A stretch of DNA of 64,000 nt. Source: Elmis aenea. Lineage: Eukaryota; Arthropoda; Insecta; Coleoptera; Elmidae. The translations under genes and the position numbers were made by a program. Positions 1-10,302 of this stretch are shown here, one piece after another. The notes below the pieces were generated by a model. That model was not told the origin of the DNA and did no database searches. It saw only the letters and a program-made list of their open reading frames with translations. The number at the start of each line of letters is the position of its first letter. The stretch's first letter is position 1. The stretch spans positions 13,024,640 to 13,088,639 of the forward strand of contig OX393581.1 of NCBI GenBank assembly GCA_947652605.1, given 5' to 3'.

Positions 1-362
1 TTTTTCATGGCTCATGCATATATGTTAACTTGATTGTTTTTGTCGTAATGAACATGCTGCTGACTGCTATTATGTAAAATATTTTCCGTACCATTTTTAT
101 TCTTGTCACCCCCAGAAATGCACTTCATGCTAATACCAATTTGTTACTTCACTCTTTAAGGGTAGATATTATCGTTGCATTTGACGTTTTACGTATTTCA
201 TACAACACTTTAATGGATTCAATCAGTTTGTATAAGCCACCACTATACCAATGTAAGCAAAAAAGGGTAGAATAATTTAATAAAAACGAAGGTTCAAAAT
301 CCCCCTAAAACACTTAAATTACAAGCAACAAGAACCAAATAAAAAATAATATTTTAACACAG
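1..362. other. Rh50 intron, 3' part
   Basis: AT-rich noncoding DNA ending in an acceptor AG at 361-362, directly before the first visible Rh50 exon. No other feature seen. Confidence 0.7.
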
Positions 363-516
363 GTTGCAGATGCAGGAGGCTCAATATTTGTACACACTCT
401 GGGAGCTTATTTTGGACTTGGGGTCAGCTACGTGCTCGGCAGAAACAAAAGAGGATCAGAAGGTGAAACTTCTTTGGAAGGATCCAATTACACATCAGAT
501 TTATTTGCAATGATCG
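363..516 (+). CDS. Rh50: Rh50 ammonium/ammonia channel, internal exon with first pore histidine
   Basis: Internal exon of a Rhesus-type (Amt/MEP/Rh family) membrane channel that conducts NH3/NH4+ and possibly CO2. It opens in frame 0 after the AG at 361-362 with V-A-D-A-G-G-S-I-F-V-H-T-L-G-A-Y-F-G-L. This is the family signature in which the aspartate (D177 in human RhCG) lies eight residues before the first of the two pore histidines (H185); both are present here. An N-glycosylation sequon NYT follows. The exon ends ...LFAMI-G with one base over at a GTAAGC donor (517). The next exon at 6141 completes the glycine and continues T-I-F-L-W, exactly as in the family. About 170 N-terminal residues, including the helices before this point, are encoded left of the window. 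Family assignment is very secure; transport specificity is inferred. Confidence 0.95.
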
Positions 517-834
517 GTAAGCGGTATACAAATATTTAGTCTTTATTTTCCATAAAACACAATGTACCTTTAGACATTAACACGATTAGCGACGATTAAA
601 ACTTCGATGCTCTGAACTTTGTAAAATATTGATTTTGTCTGCATAGCTTAAAGGTAGTTATCACATTGTATGTAATACTAAAAGCAGAGCGTGAGATTAG
701 CAATGCAAATATTTCTATTTAGGTATTCTTTATTTGCAGAATCGACATTTACATGCACTTTTTTATTGTATTTGTACATCCAGTAACGGTAGTACTATGA
801 ATTTAAATAAACAGGGTGCTAGTAAAAAGTAAGC

Positions 835-925
835 ACAAGAACATGACAAAGGATAGGAAGTAATTGCGTTTAGGATGCGGTAGACGACAGCCATCTCTAT
901 GAAAAACCGCTGCCTATAGGTTTGT
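835..925 (+). repeat. LINE 3'-end fragment
   Basis: About 80 bases match, with few changes, the 3' end of the LINE fragment near 36,828-36,885 (shared stretch around 'gcgtttaggatgcg' and 'gacagccat'). The translation GRRQP belongs to the conserved C-terminal tail of that LINE. It is a short, dead insertion in the Rh50 intron. Confidence 0.55.
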
Positions 926-3900
926 TCCAACAAGCGATTTAAAACCAATTCATGTATTAGTACATACACTGGTTTATTTGCATGCGTGAACTATGTACTA
1001 ATAAATGTATTGGCCAGTATTAGCCGTTGTTGGAACGCTTTTCCAACTGGCCTCACTTTAAATGATATTTGTGGTAATTGGGTTTATAGAAATGTGCGCA
1101 TAGCAAGGGTAAACACCTTAAGAATCCAGCACTAAGTGGGATTGGGAGGACGATGCATAGCTACCAGAGCTCACGTTAGTTATGAACAGCGCATGCCTGT
1201 GAAAATCCAAGCGCTAACACATGCCTTCATTCACGTACTGTTTTGACCGTACACTGTCTAGTTAATGTATTAATTTTATAACAGTTGGAACAGCCGACTA
1301 ACCGACCGGTGAACTATCAGAGACTGCTGGAACGCGATATCGATACTGCGCAGAATCCTGGTAGTACATTGGATCATATATTACATAGCTTTGTTGGAAC
1401 AAATCTTATATGTATATATATTTCCATCAAAGCTATTTTTTGTAGCAAATCTTTATATGCAAGTGTGCCATTCGTCTATGAACTATTGCTTAGATGTTCA
1501 ATGCCTTCTATGTATTGTTGCAGCTAAGTTATTTAATTTCTTAAGAACGTGATTTCCGTTTATATGGAAATAAACTCGTCTTCATCTCATCAAAATATTT
1601 TGCCCCAAATCTTTGGTAATAATCAATTCTAATGAACTCTGGTTGGCCATCTTTCTCAACTTCTTAAAATATGTTTCTCTAGTTTAAATCTTCAGATAAT
1701 TTCTTTTCAAACTCAGTTTTTACCACTGACTTTTTTAGATTTAGTGCTTCACCACATTTTGTTTACGTTTTTTCAACAATCGACCATAGATTTTTCCCAA
1801 AAATATAAAATCGGCGCACGTTTTGCCAATAACAAAACTCCTTTTTCAGATTCAAAATTCAAAATACGTAACCCATGTTTTTAAAACATGTGACTCAATC
1901 AACTACTTTAAAAAAATCTTGACTAAAATCAATTATTTTAAGTCTGTCTCTCGTCACAAATGAGAAAATGCATTCATTGCTTCTGTTAAAAACCCATTAA
2001 TTAACAGGTTGACATGATTTTCATTATTTTAAATTTGGTTGGTGTTGTACACTAATTTGGTGGCGCTGATTACGAATCTGCTATTAGATTTTTAATATCA
2101 CATCAGGTTTTAAGACAAAAGTATTGTTTTATTTTCAGAAAATTTTGCATACAAAACTTAATTAATCGGTAAAAATACGAGAATAAATCCAATTACAACA
2201 CTATCAATGCCATCTGCCAATGTGACATCGTCAAGTATACATAGTACGATTTTATCATTAATTTGAGTGTGTATTGAAAGGTTTTTGTTATTTTATGTAG
2301 TTTATTGTTGTTTTTGTACGAAAATCTCTTCAAGAAAGTGTAAAAATAGAACGGATATATTTAGTTACATTTGTGAAAAATTCGTACCTTTGAAACCAAG
2401 ACAAGACATCACAGATTTTGTGAAAAAAATATTATGATTACAAGATAAGTAATGCTGTTTTCATCAAGCAGGTCCTATTTGTGTTAAACAATTAAGACAG
2501 TGAATAAAAGGTAAAGGTAAGTGAAAATCATTGCCGTTTGGCATTCCTATGATGTGGCAAGAGCCAAGAAATCACGTTGATGACTGCTATTTTGGTTGTT
2601 GCAGTTTAAAAGGTTTTAACGCAAAGAACAAGAATAAAATATTCTACCCTAATTTACCATAAGTTACACGACCTATTCCTCATGGTCCAGAAGTTCCTTT
2701 ACCATCCCCAACTTCAGCCCAGCTCATCATCATCTTCTGCATGCAGCAAAGTCTTTTCATGATTAAAATATGTAATTCTGATATAAACTGTATAATTATT
2801 TTTTAAAATACATTTATGTTTTTTTGGAGAATCAAATAAATCTTTTTTTAAATTTTGTTGAAAAACTTGATGTGATAGCAAAAATCTGTGTGTGTATTTG
2901 AATTAAGAGCATGTTATTAATTTATATAAGAACAGCTATCAAAACAAAAACAACATTCACAAAGTTCTCATATGTAGGCCTGTGATTATTCATTCCATTT
3001 ATTTTTAGTTAAGAAAATTAGAACTCCAAAATTAGAACATAATACACATGTTCAACATTAAATAAACCCATATTCGTGTAGCAAACATATTTTAAGCTCT
3101 TAATCTATTTGTGTTTCAAGTGATTTATTCACAAAATATTGGAGTAGAGTATATTACATTCTTTAAGGTCATGAAAAGTGTATACATTTAAAAGTATCCT
3201 CTGACAATTTGCCATTCCCTTGGCTTTTAAAGCAATAATTAAATTGTTATATCTTAATCCGTTTTCATTCATTATGATCTCTAATTAACTTTTTGTTACA
3301 AAAAAAAGTTATAAAAAGAGCATACCTACTTTAATTAATTTATTTATAATAACAGTTTTCATTTTAAAAATCCCGTCACAATTTGTCGTTTAAAGCTCTC
3401 CAAGCAATAATTTAATTGTAATATCTTTATCCGCTTTCGTTCACTGTGATCTTTAATTCTATTTTTGTTTCATTAATTGAATACACATTTAATTATCTAA
3501 TAACCACGTTTGACCTACGTTTAAATGCTCATTAGTTTATCATTAGCAGTATTACTCTCATTACACCCCTTAATAGAATCAAAAACTCATTATTCTGGGT
3601 AATGAATGACATTATTCTACTCTCGTTAAAGAAAAGTTTGATCATTCAGCATTAAAATACACTTTTATTGCACTTTAACTATCTTTACCTTCAACGTACT
3701 TAATTAACAGAAAACGTATAGCAATTTGTTAGTTTTTTTTTAATGATTTCCAGTAAAAATTTCAACAAAAAGCAATATACACGTTTTGAAAAAATGCAAT
3801 TATAGCTGAAATGTAAGTAACTTTTATTTAGCACCGTCGAGTCAAACACAATTAATATTATTACTTCAAGACGCTTTAGTGGGTTTGCCATTGTTTGCAC

Positions 3901-4090
3901 AATAGTCGACGAAAAACCATTTTTCATTTCTTAGAGACACGGTAACCGCTTTTCCGTGATATATTGGATTTTAAGTGTTGTCCTAAAAATGTTTGGGTTT
4001 GTTAAGGGTTTTTTCAATTATACCCGTGTCCAAAAAAGTGTATTTCTTTAAAACGAATTAGTAAACATTTAAAAATGTTTTGTAATTTAA

Positions 4091-4682
4091 CCCTAGAAAA
4101 CCAATCATATTTTTGGGGCTATAAAGCCCAATCATACGTCAAAACGACGTACAATTATAAAAGAGCTCTATCTAAATAAACTTTACTGCAAATACTAGTT
4201 TTTTGTATGGTTTATGTGAAATACTTTATATGTAAATAAAAAAACAGAAATTTAGAAAAAATATTGTTTATTTAAACTCTGAAATGTTCACTTTAATTAA
4301 ACATACAAAAAATGGCACGAAAACTGAGATCCTTGTAATTTTTTCTTATATACTACAAATTGTTTACAAAAATCAACTATTTATATTTTTTTATGAAAAA
4401 CTAATCAACTGTTATCAAACATAAATCACTTAAGTCAAATATAATTCAGAAAATTCGAAAAGTGCAAAAGTTAACAAAGCCCAAACATACGTCATAACGA
4501 CGTGAACATTGCGATAACAACAAAATGGCGGCACTTATCAAAGCGAGACTGCTGTCTCCTGTTAGCTCTGGGCATGTACCTAGTTGGCTCGGATGGTCAC
4601 GGCGATCTAAGCAAGCATGCGAAAGAGATCGCGAATATGTAATGGAGTGTACGTCAAAATGACGTAGATTGGGCTTCTAGGG
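4091..4682. mobile_element. piggyBac-type MITE with TTAA target duplication
   Basis: A 592-bp non-autonomous element. The ends are CCCTAGAAAACCAATC on the left and GATTGGGCTTCTAGGG on the right. It is flanked by TTAA at 4087-4090 and 4683-4686. TTAA duplication and CCCTAG termini are diagnostic of the piggyBac superfamily. Subterminal acgtca(a/t)aacgacgt motifs recur inside each end (around 4137, 4489 and 4651) and could be transposase binding sites. No transposase is encoded. It sits in a Rh50 intron. Confidence 0.9.
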
Positions 4683-4898
4683 TTAAAAAAAAACTCTATT
4701 TTATGTATAGGTGGCATTAAAAGATTTTCCCGTTTTTAATTAAAATTATGAGTAAAAAAAGTTATTAATCGTAAATTTTTATTTAATCAACTTTTTTTAT
4801 AGTTGACATAGTATAGCGTATCCAATAGGAAAATATTTTATACTATTTTTGAAAAAAAAGTAGGTTGACATTAAAAACAAAGGTAAATGCTAGTTACT

Positions 4899-4963
4899 AT
4901 GGCCAGCTTCATTCATAATCGGCTCAGCTACTTGCTTCGCGGAGTGCTAATGAAGTTGGCCAT
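4899..4963. repeat. 65-bp inverted-repeat element flanked by 10-bp direct repeats
   Basis: The segment starts ATGGCCAGCTTCATT and ends AATGAAGTTGGCCAT, a 15-bp terminal inverted repeat with one mismatch. GCTAGTTACT stands immediately before it (4889-4898) and after it (4964-4973). This is the layout of a very small MITE with a target-site duplication. Superfamily unknown; a 9-10-bp duplication would suit Mutator-like elements. Confidence 0.65.
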
Positions 4964-6140
4964 GCTAGTTACTCAGTCCTAACTACCGTTTGTTTTAGAA
5001 CTACTTGCTTATCTCAATACGTAATACAATTTTCCAATCTTAATCCTCCGTTAGGCGCTCGTTCTAACGGGTGCATGAAAACATATTTTTACAAAAACCT
5101 TTTTTTCGGAATTAATATAAACAGCAGCTTTTGTGTATATTGCTCTACGACAGCGTACTACGCTATGCCTGACATTATTGAAATTTTCCTCTACTCTGCT
5201 TTTACATGATTTTGACCTGTAAAATGTGTAATGCATGTCTAAATCTTTAAGAAAATTTATTGTAAGCATCGAATATTTAACTAAAATAGCATATACCTAG
5301 TTTTTTAAATTTTTAATGTCTAATTTGACTTATATTTATAAGTTTTAAATTCTTTTGTAAGTAACTTTTGTAAGTTGTTAACTATATTTTTATTATTATT
5401 TGGTAAATCATGTGTTGTCCCAATTATTGTCTAAAAATACCAAAGTGGTATAATATAAACAAATATACTACAATATTTATTTAGGATTAAAAATAATTCT
5501 CAAATAAACCTTAAATGCTATAAAAAAAGGGCCAAAACTAAAGAATTGAGCTTTGAGTAAGACGCAAGTGTTGGCCCTAAATCATTGGTAAATAATGAAG
5601 ATGAACCACTAAATTCTTTATGCTGAATCAATAGCTTGTTAGATTAACTGCAATTTCTCTGGCAATCTGGCATGAATTCGTTTCGCGTAGCTGCAAAAGT
5701 TCTTTCGCAAAATGTTTTATCTCTAAGTTTAAAATGTCCTTTAGGAAATTGTTCGTTGCATGAATTTTCACGAAAAACCTCATAAATATTCCGAAAACTT
5801 AAGCTGTATTACAATTTATTGAAATCAGACAGCAATATGTTTTAACAGGATTTTTAAATTATTTTTTTAAATACTTTTTTATATAATTTTATTCAAGAAC
5901 TGTGTGGATTATGATTTTTTAAGGTTTTTGGTAGTAACACAAATTTTAATGTTACAAAATACAAACTAAGTTTTGGGATTAGGACCGCGTTATCTAGAAT
6001 ACAGTTTTAACATTTCGGTGGTTGAAACGTCAAAACTTTATCGAAAAAGATGCGGTTTATAACCCGGAAACAAAGATTGTAACATGGACAATGAACGCGA
6101 GAGCTTAAAGAATAAAATTTTGATAAATTTATTTTTCTAG

Positions 6141-6442
6141 GAACAATATTTTTATGGATCTTCTGGCCTAGCTTTAACGCAGCAGAACTGACTGGAGATG
6201 ACCAACACAGGGCTGTCATAAACACGTATTTATCTTTGGCATCGTGCTGTGTGGTTGCGTTCGCCATTTCAGCCGCTTTTACACCAGGTCATAAGTTTGA
6301 CATGGTTCACATACAGAATTCCACATTAGCTGGAGGAGTTGCTGTTGGAACGGCAGCCAATATGATGTTACAACCCTACGGTGCACTGATCGTTGGAGCC
6401 GTAGCAGGAGTGTTGTCCGTATTTGGATATGCCGTTTTGACG
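6141..6442 (+). CDS. Rh50: Rh50 channel, second visible exon (membrane core)
   Basis: Second visible Rh50 exon. It begins with the two bases that complete the glycine split at 516 and reads [15 protein letters not shown], a hallmark Rh motif near the phenylalanine gate of the pore. Then comes N-T-Y-L-S-L-A and a run of hydrophobic helices, with the family motif [20 protein letters not shown] near the middle. An N-glycosylation sequon NST lies in a loop. The exon ends in phase 0 after ...GYAVLT at a GTATGT donor (6443). The following exon continues PWIHKKLS, as in other Rh proteins. The acceptor is a good polypyrimidine tract ending TTTTTCTAG. An internal ATG at 6236 is not a start. Confidence 0.95.
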
Positions 6443-7914
6443 GTATGTAAATTTCTTCTTAATCTTATCACTTTATGGTTACTTAAAAGTTTTTGTTCGT
6501 TATTTTTGGTGTTGAATTTGTTATTGAGCTTCTCGCCGTTTCTCCCTGACTTTACCTTAATGTGTAACTATTTTACTCAAAGCCTCTGTTAGTAGCAGCT
6601 TCTTTTTCCTTTTCATTAAAATTTTTATTGGTCTTCTTTTTATTCTTTTTCCCTAAATGTTTTTCATATGTGATTGCTTCTTTGTGTTTTTTCGTTGTTA
6701 TGTAGAAGTATATAATCTATCTACAGCGGCTGTCGAAAAGACAGGACCGACGTTAAGTAATAGTTTTACAAATAAAATTGACACGTAGGCCATGTTTCCA
6801 TTAAAACATTCCTTTCTTTTTATTAGTTAATATTGGCCTTATTTTTATTTTTTGGCACTATAGATTTATAGAGCACTTAGCACAACACTAATCCTGCCGG
6901 TATTTTTCGTTTTAATCTGCGTCTCACTTACGATAGCTTACGATAGCTTCTTCTACGCCAACACTTTTGGATATAGTAATAACCTGTCTCGTGGCACTTG
7001 TTTTGATTTCGTTTTCCACGAATGACACTTGTAGATCTTAATGAATGACTTTCTTGGTGATGAACCAGGAAGCTTGGGTTACGGTTCTTAGGATTTAAGA
7101 CAGAAATCTTTGAATGATTTCAATGTTGGAGTAAGAGGCAGTTCCCCATAGTTCAACTCCGTTTGTCCAGATAGGTTTCAATATAATTATGTAGATCTGT
7201 ATAATATTCATTTGCTTTCTAGGGAGAACTCTGATTTTGTACCAACCATTCAGTAAGTTTCTTAGCGTGAGATTGTTTCCTTTAAGTGAAGATGTGGTTT
7301 TTCCAGATTAGCCTTTTATCGAGGTATACTCCAAGATATTTTCCATCCTCACTTTGTGGAATTTGTTGGCAGTTTAAAGATACTGGCGGACAATTGTTCT
7401 TTTCGGATGGAGAATGTTATATGTACAGACTCCTTTTCGTTTATCTTGATTTTCCACTTTTTTAACCACTTTTTCACATAGTAAAGATTTTCCTGCAAGA
7501 GTTCCGAAGCTGTAACTGGATTCCTGTTTGACGCTGAAATTGCTGTCATCAGCGAATGTTGCAGTGGTTATACCAGGAACTGTTGGTACATCAAATGTAC
7601 ATAACAAATATTATATCTGACCAAATACGCTTCCCTGGAGAACTCCTGCATGAATTAGCTGCAAATGTGTAAATTCGATTTCGAACTCAAAATTGTCTAC
7701 CGTTTAAATTTTCTAGATAATCTTTGAGAATCGTGTAAAAGTTATTTGGAAGTGTACATTAAAGTTTAAACATTAAGTCCTTATCAAAAGCCTGACTAAT
7801 ATCAATAAATACTGGAGAGCAATATCTCTTGTGTTCATGGATCTGAAATTAATAAGAACTGGTATTTGATATACTTTGAGGAGGATTTTGTACCCAACTT
7901 AAATTTTGTTATAG
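6443..7914. other. Rh50 intron (1.5 kb), largely filled by a LINE
   Basis: Donor GTATGT at 6443 and acceptor ATAG at 7911-7914. The first 400 bases are noncoding; the rest is a degenerate Jockey-like element in the opposite orientation, listed separately. Confidence 0.8.
6860..7905 (-). pseudogene. degenerate Jockey-type LINE reverse transcriptase
   Basis: Read on the minus strand, broken frames carry successive Jockey reverse transcriptase landmarks in order. From the 5' side these are Y-C-S-P-V-F-I-D-I-S-Q-A-F-D-K (about 7835-7790), a G-V-L-Q-G-S-V-F-G block (about 7640), the catalytic-type F-A-D-D (about 7545), K-W-K-I-K-I-N with K-x-x-H-I-T-F (about 7470-7400), then K-Y-L-G-V-Y-L-D (about 7330). 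The GVEEAI block of the C-terminal region follows near 6940. Frameshifts and stops interrupt the frame many times, so this is a dead copy. It inserted into the intron antisense to Rh50. Confidence 0.8.
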
Positions 7915-8218
7915 CCCTGGATTCACAAAAAGCTTAGTGTGCACGACACGTGTGGTGTCCACAACCTTCATGGTATGCCTGGGGTTTTGGCGGGTTTAAT
8001 CGGCGCCCTAATGGCCGCAATTGCAACTGAAAATGAATATTACAACGCCAGCTTGTACGACGTTTTCCCAGCCCGGGCACCTGTCACACCGGCCACAAGC
8101 GACGAAGTCGTAAGCCAAGTAACCGGCGATGGTCGCACAGCGGGCGAACAAGCTGGTTACCAAGCTCTTGCAGTGGTGGTTACCATGGTCATTGGCATAG
8201 TCGGTGGACTCATAACTG
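7915..8218 (+). CDS. Rh50: Rh50 channel, third visible exon with second pore histidine
   Basis: Third visible Rh50 exon, opening in phase 0 after ATAG with P-W-I-H-K-K-L-S-V-H. It carries the signature DTCGVHNLHGMPG, which contains the second conserved pore histidine (GVH), followed by glycine-rich helices ending V-V-T-M-V-I-G-I-V-G-G-L-I-T-G. A loop holds a sequon (NAS) and an acidic, proline-rich stretch. The exon ends with one base of a glycine codon (phase 1) at a strong GTAAGA donor (8219). Two downstream acceptors, 8267 and 16834, both begin with two bases completing that glycine and both continue F-[VI]-[VI], so this donor probably feeds two alternative last exons. The internal GTG at 7939 is not the start. 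Confidence 0.96.
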
Positions 8219-8266
8219 GTAAGAAATATTCGAATTAAAACTCTATCCTAACATGTCCAAAACTAG
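8219..8266 (+). other. 48-bp Rh50 intron before proximal last exon
   Basis: GTAAGA donor, a branch-point-like CTAAC near 8248-8252, and an acceptor AACTAG. Very short introns of this size are common in beetles and other insects. The polypyrimidine tract is poor compared with that of the distal exon at 16834. Confidence 0.85.
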
Positions 8267-8439
8267 GTTTTGTGGTGAGAGTAAGTGACACGTCTTTGAA
8301 AAAAGAAAACTATTTTAACGACGAGCAGATGTGGCAGTTACCTGAAGATGATGCCAATAAAATTCACGAAATCAAGTTTGGACCTATTTTTAGAGTACAT
8401 CCGTATCCGAAATCTTCTCTAAGTTCAATGACGGTATAA
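8267..8439 (+). CDS. Rh50: Rh50 proximal alternative terminal exon (tail A)
   Basis: Terminal exon giving a 56-residue cytoplasmic tail. It completes the split glycine and reads F-V-V-R-V-S-D, then YFNDEQMWQLPEDD. This matches the acidic Y-x-D-D-x-x-W-x-[LV]-P segment found just after the last helix of animal Rh proteins. The frame continues to ...S-S-M-T-V and a TAA at 8437-8439. With the upstream exons the visible protein is 310 residues and the total length is an exact multiple of three. A GT at 8434 could be misread as a donor, but no in-phase partner fits and the stop follows at once. The last three residues (M-T-V) fit a class II PDZ ligand pattern; that function is inference. No AATAAA was seen in the next 250 bases. 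Confidence 0.9.
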
Positions 8440-9261
8440 TTGTTTTTATTACAATAGCTTGTTACGGGTAAACGTTGTGATTTTGCCAATTTTATTTTGT
8501 GCAGCGTCTTCAGTGTAGTAGAAAAAGCACGACATATTTATCACCATAGATATTGCTGTTTTCTGCACTTGCACCTTCGTTATTTTGTGTAAGTGTATTT
8601 GCATAGATCAAAGGTTCCCAAACTTTCTTGCCCTTAGATGTCAGTAATTTATTTAAGGCGCTGCTACTGCAAACTAATTACCAAACAATACTGTTTATTA
8701 AATACATAGGTCTAGCCAATAAGTATGTAGTTAGTCATGCTTTGATTCGTTCTTATTTGAGTTCAAACGTCTCCCTTTTACTTTTAATGGACAACCTAGC
8801 TTGTTTTTAACTGATCTGTCGAGTTGGACTGACGGCTTTTTATCTTCTGTATGGACGTCCCAATGGATTCCTGCTTTACAGGAGGTGGTCTCTTGTAATG
8901 CGGAGTAGTCTTTTATATCCCAAAAACTAGAAATTACCATAACATGTTGTCGAATAATAATTAATTTCACAAACACTTGTTCAAAATACTCCTTAATTTC
9001 GAATACTAAAGAACCTGGAAAGAGGACAGGTATTTATTCACGAAACTAAGACACAACAAAATTTGATGATACTTGCAAACAAACTTATTTTCTCGATAGT
9101 TGAAACAGCAAATTTGCTCGAGCTAGCAGTTTACACAAGATGTGATGTTTTCTTGGAAAAATTAATACATTCGTGACATCCAAAAGACGTACAGTTTGGT
9201 TTACATCGTTAAATGCGCCAGTCTTTTAGCTACATTTTAAACACCGAATGAAAATTTTCGG
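8440..9261. other. possible tail-A 3'UTR plus degenerate repeat remnant
   Basis: The first part may be the 3' untranslated region of the short Rh50 transcript. Around 8607 'aaaggttcccaaacttt' resembles the end of hAT-type elements. A short open stretch on the minus strand (8731-8976) has no recognisable domain. Nothing else supported. Confidence 0.35.
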
Positions 9262-9349
9262 GACGCTAATAACGGAGTTACGATTTTTTTTGTAAACTGA
9301 GATGTTTTTATTTTTGCGAGCGAACTCTCGGCATATTGCCGGACCTTTT
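9262..9349. repeat. left inverted flank of tandem array
   Basis: About 90 bp, from 'gggacgctaataacggag' through 'gcgagcgaactctcggc' to 'aaggtccgg' read on the other strand. The same sequence returns inverted to the right of the array (about 9968-10030 and 10090-10165). This makes terminal-type inverted repeats around the 141-bp tandem block. Confidence 0.75.
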
Positions 9350-9966
9350 TCTGTCTCAACTATTTTGAAATTTAATTAACAAAGTTATTCAAAAAATTAA
9401 AAATTTTAAAAATTTTTCTCGAAAATGGCTTTTACGATTTTGTTCAAATTTTAGTATATTATTGAGTTTATTTTTCTTAGTATAATGCCGTTTGTCTCAA
9501 CTATTTTAAAATTTAATTTACAAAGTTATTCAAAAAATTAAAAATTTTGAAAATTTTTCTCGAAAACGGCTTTTACGATTTTGTTCAAATTCTAGTATGT
9601 TATTGAGTTTATTTTTTTTAGTATAATGCCGTTTGTCTCAACTATTTTGAAATTTAATATACAAAGTTATTCACAAAATTAAAAATGTTGAAATTTTTTC
9701 TCAAAAACGGCTCTTACGATTTTGTTCAAATTTTAGTATGTTATAGAGTTTATTTTTCTTAGTATAATGCCGTTTGTCTCAACTATTTTGAAATTTAATT
9801 TACAAAGTTATTCAAAAAATTATAAATTTTGAAAATTGTTCTCGAAAACGGCTCTTACGATTTTGTTCAAATTTTAGTATGTTATTGAGTTTATTTTTCT
9901 TAGTATAATACCGTTTGTCTCAACTATTTGGAAATTTAATTTACAAAGTTATTCAAAAAATTAAAA
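9350..9966. repeat. tandem array, 141-bp unit, about 4.4 copies
   Basis: The marker 'gtctcaactattt' occurs at 9353, 9494, 9635, 9776 and 9917, giving an exact 141-bp period four times. Each unit contains A/T-rich 'aaagttattca' and 'acgattttgttcaaa' segments and differs from the next by only a few bases. The last unit is partial. No coding capacity. It lies in the intron between Rh50 exon 8218 and the distal last exon. Confidence 0.95.
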
Positions 9967-10170
9967 ATTTGCTTGCAAAAATTAAAACATCTGGGTTTAC
10001 AAAAAAAATCGTAACTTCGTTATTAGCGTCCCAAAAATTTTGATTCGGTGTAAATAAAACACTTTTTGATATCATCCACGGCCGTCTGAAAAAGGTCCGG
10101 CAATATGCCGAGAGTTCGCTCGCAAAAATAAAAACATCTCGGTCTACAAAAAAATTCGTAACTCCGACTT
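9967..10170. repeat. right inverted flank, two partial copies
   Basis: Two successive inverted copies of the left flank. The first (9968-10035) ends with the 'ttattagcgtccc' part. The second (10090-10165) runs from 'aaaaaggtccggcaat' to 'cgtaactccg'. The duplication of this end suggests a rearranged or multiply inserted element. Confidence 0.7.
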
Positions 10171-10185
10171 TTTTAAGCTTCGCGC

Positions 10186-10300
10186 CGCGAAATTTCGATA
10201 TACCGATATTCCGATATATCGATATAATTTCGATATCGAATATCGATATAATTTCGATATCGATATTCGATATCGAAATTTGGATATCCCCCACCCCTAG
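10186..10300. repeat. GATATC-rich palindromic satellite with hAT-like end
   Basis: About 90 bp made of interleaved cgatat / atatcg words that can pair with themselves many times over. It closes with 'ggatatcccccacccctag', which read on the other strand is (T/C)AGGGGTGGGGGATATC, a common hAT-type terminus. The opposite end was not found. Confidence 0.6.
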
Positions 10301-10302
10301 TA

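Larger units (their letters stand above)
517..6140. other. Rh50 intron (5.6 kb), mostly AT-rich noncoding
   Basis: Bounded by the GTAAGC donor at 517 and the acceptor ending at 6140. It holds a LINE 3' scrap (835-925), a piggyBac MITE (4091-4682) and a 65-bp inverted repeat (4899-4963), listed separately. The stretches 930-4086 and 4990-6130 show no recognisable gene or element. An open stretch at 1285-1527 was considered and rejected. Confidence 0.7.

Noticed and set aside
1285..1527. Exon-like open frame (NRPVNYQRLLERD) after an AG and before a GT in the Rh50 intron
   Set aside because: The Rh50 exons on either side join perfectly without it, and a 76-base insertion in phase 1 would shift the frame. 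No domain recognised.
6236..6592. Separate 118-residue protein starting at the ATG at 6236
   Set aside because: It is the middle of a Rh50 exon read through its donor into the intron.
8434..8440. GTATAA as a splice donor of the proximal Rh50 tail exon
   Set aside because: The phase-0 donor would not match the phase of the exon at 16834, and the frame stops three bases later with a natural TAA.
9350..9966. CRISPR array
   Set aside because: Units are contiguous 141-bp tandem copies without unique spacers, in a eukaryotic intron.
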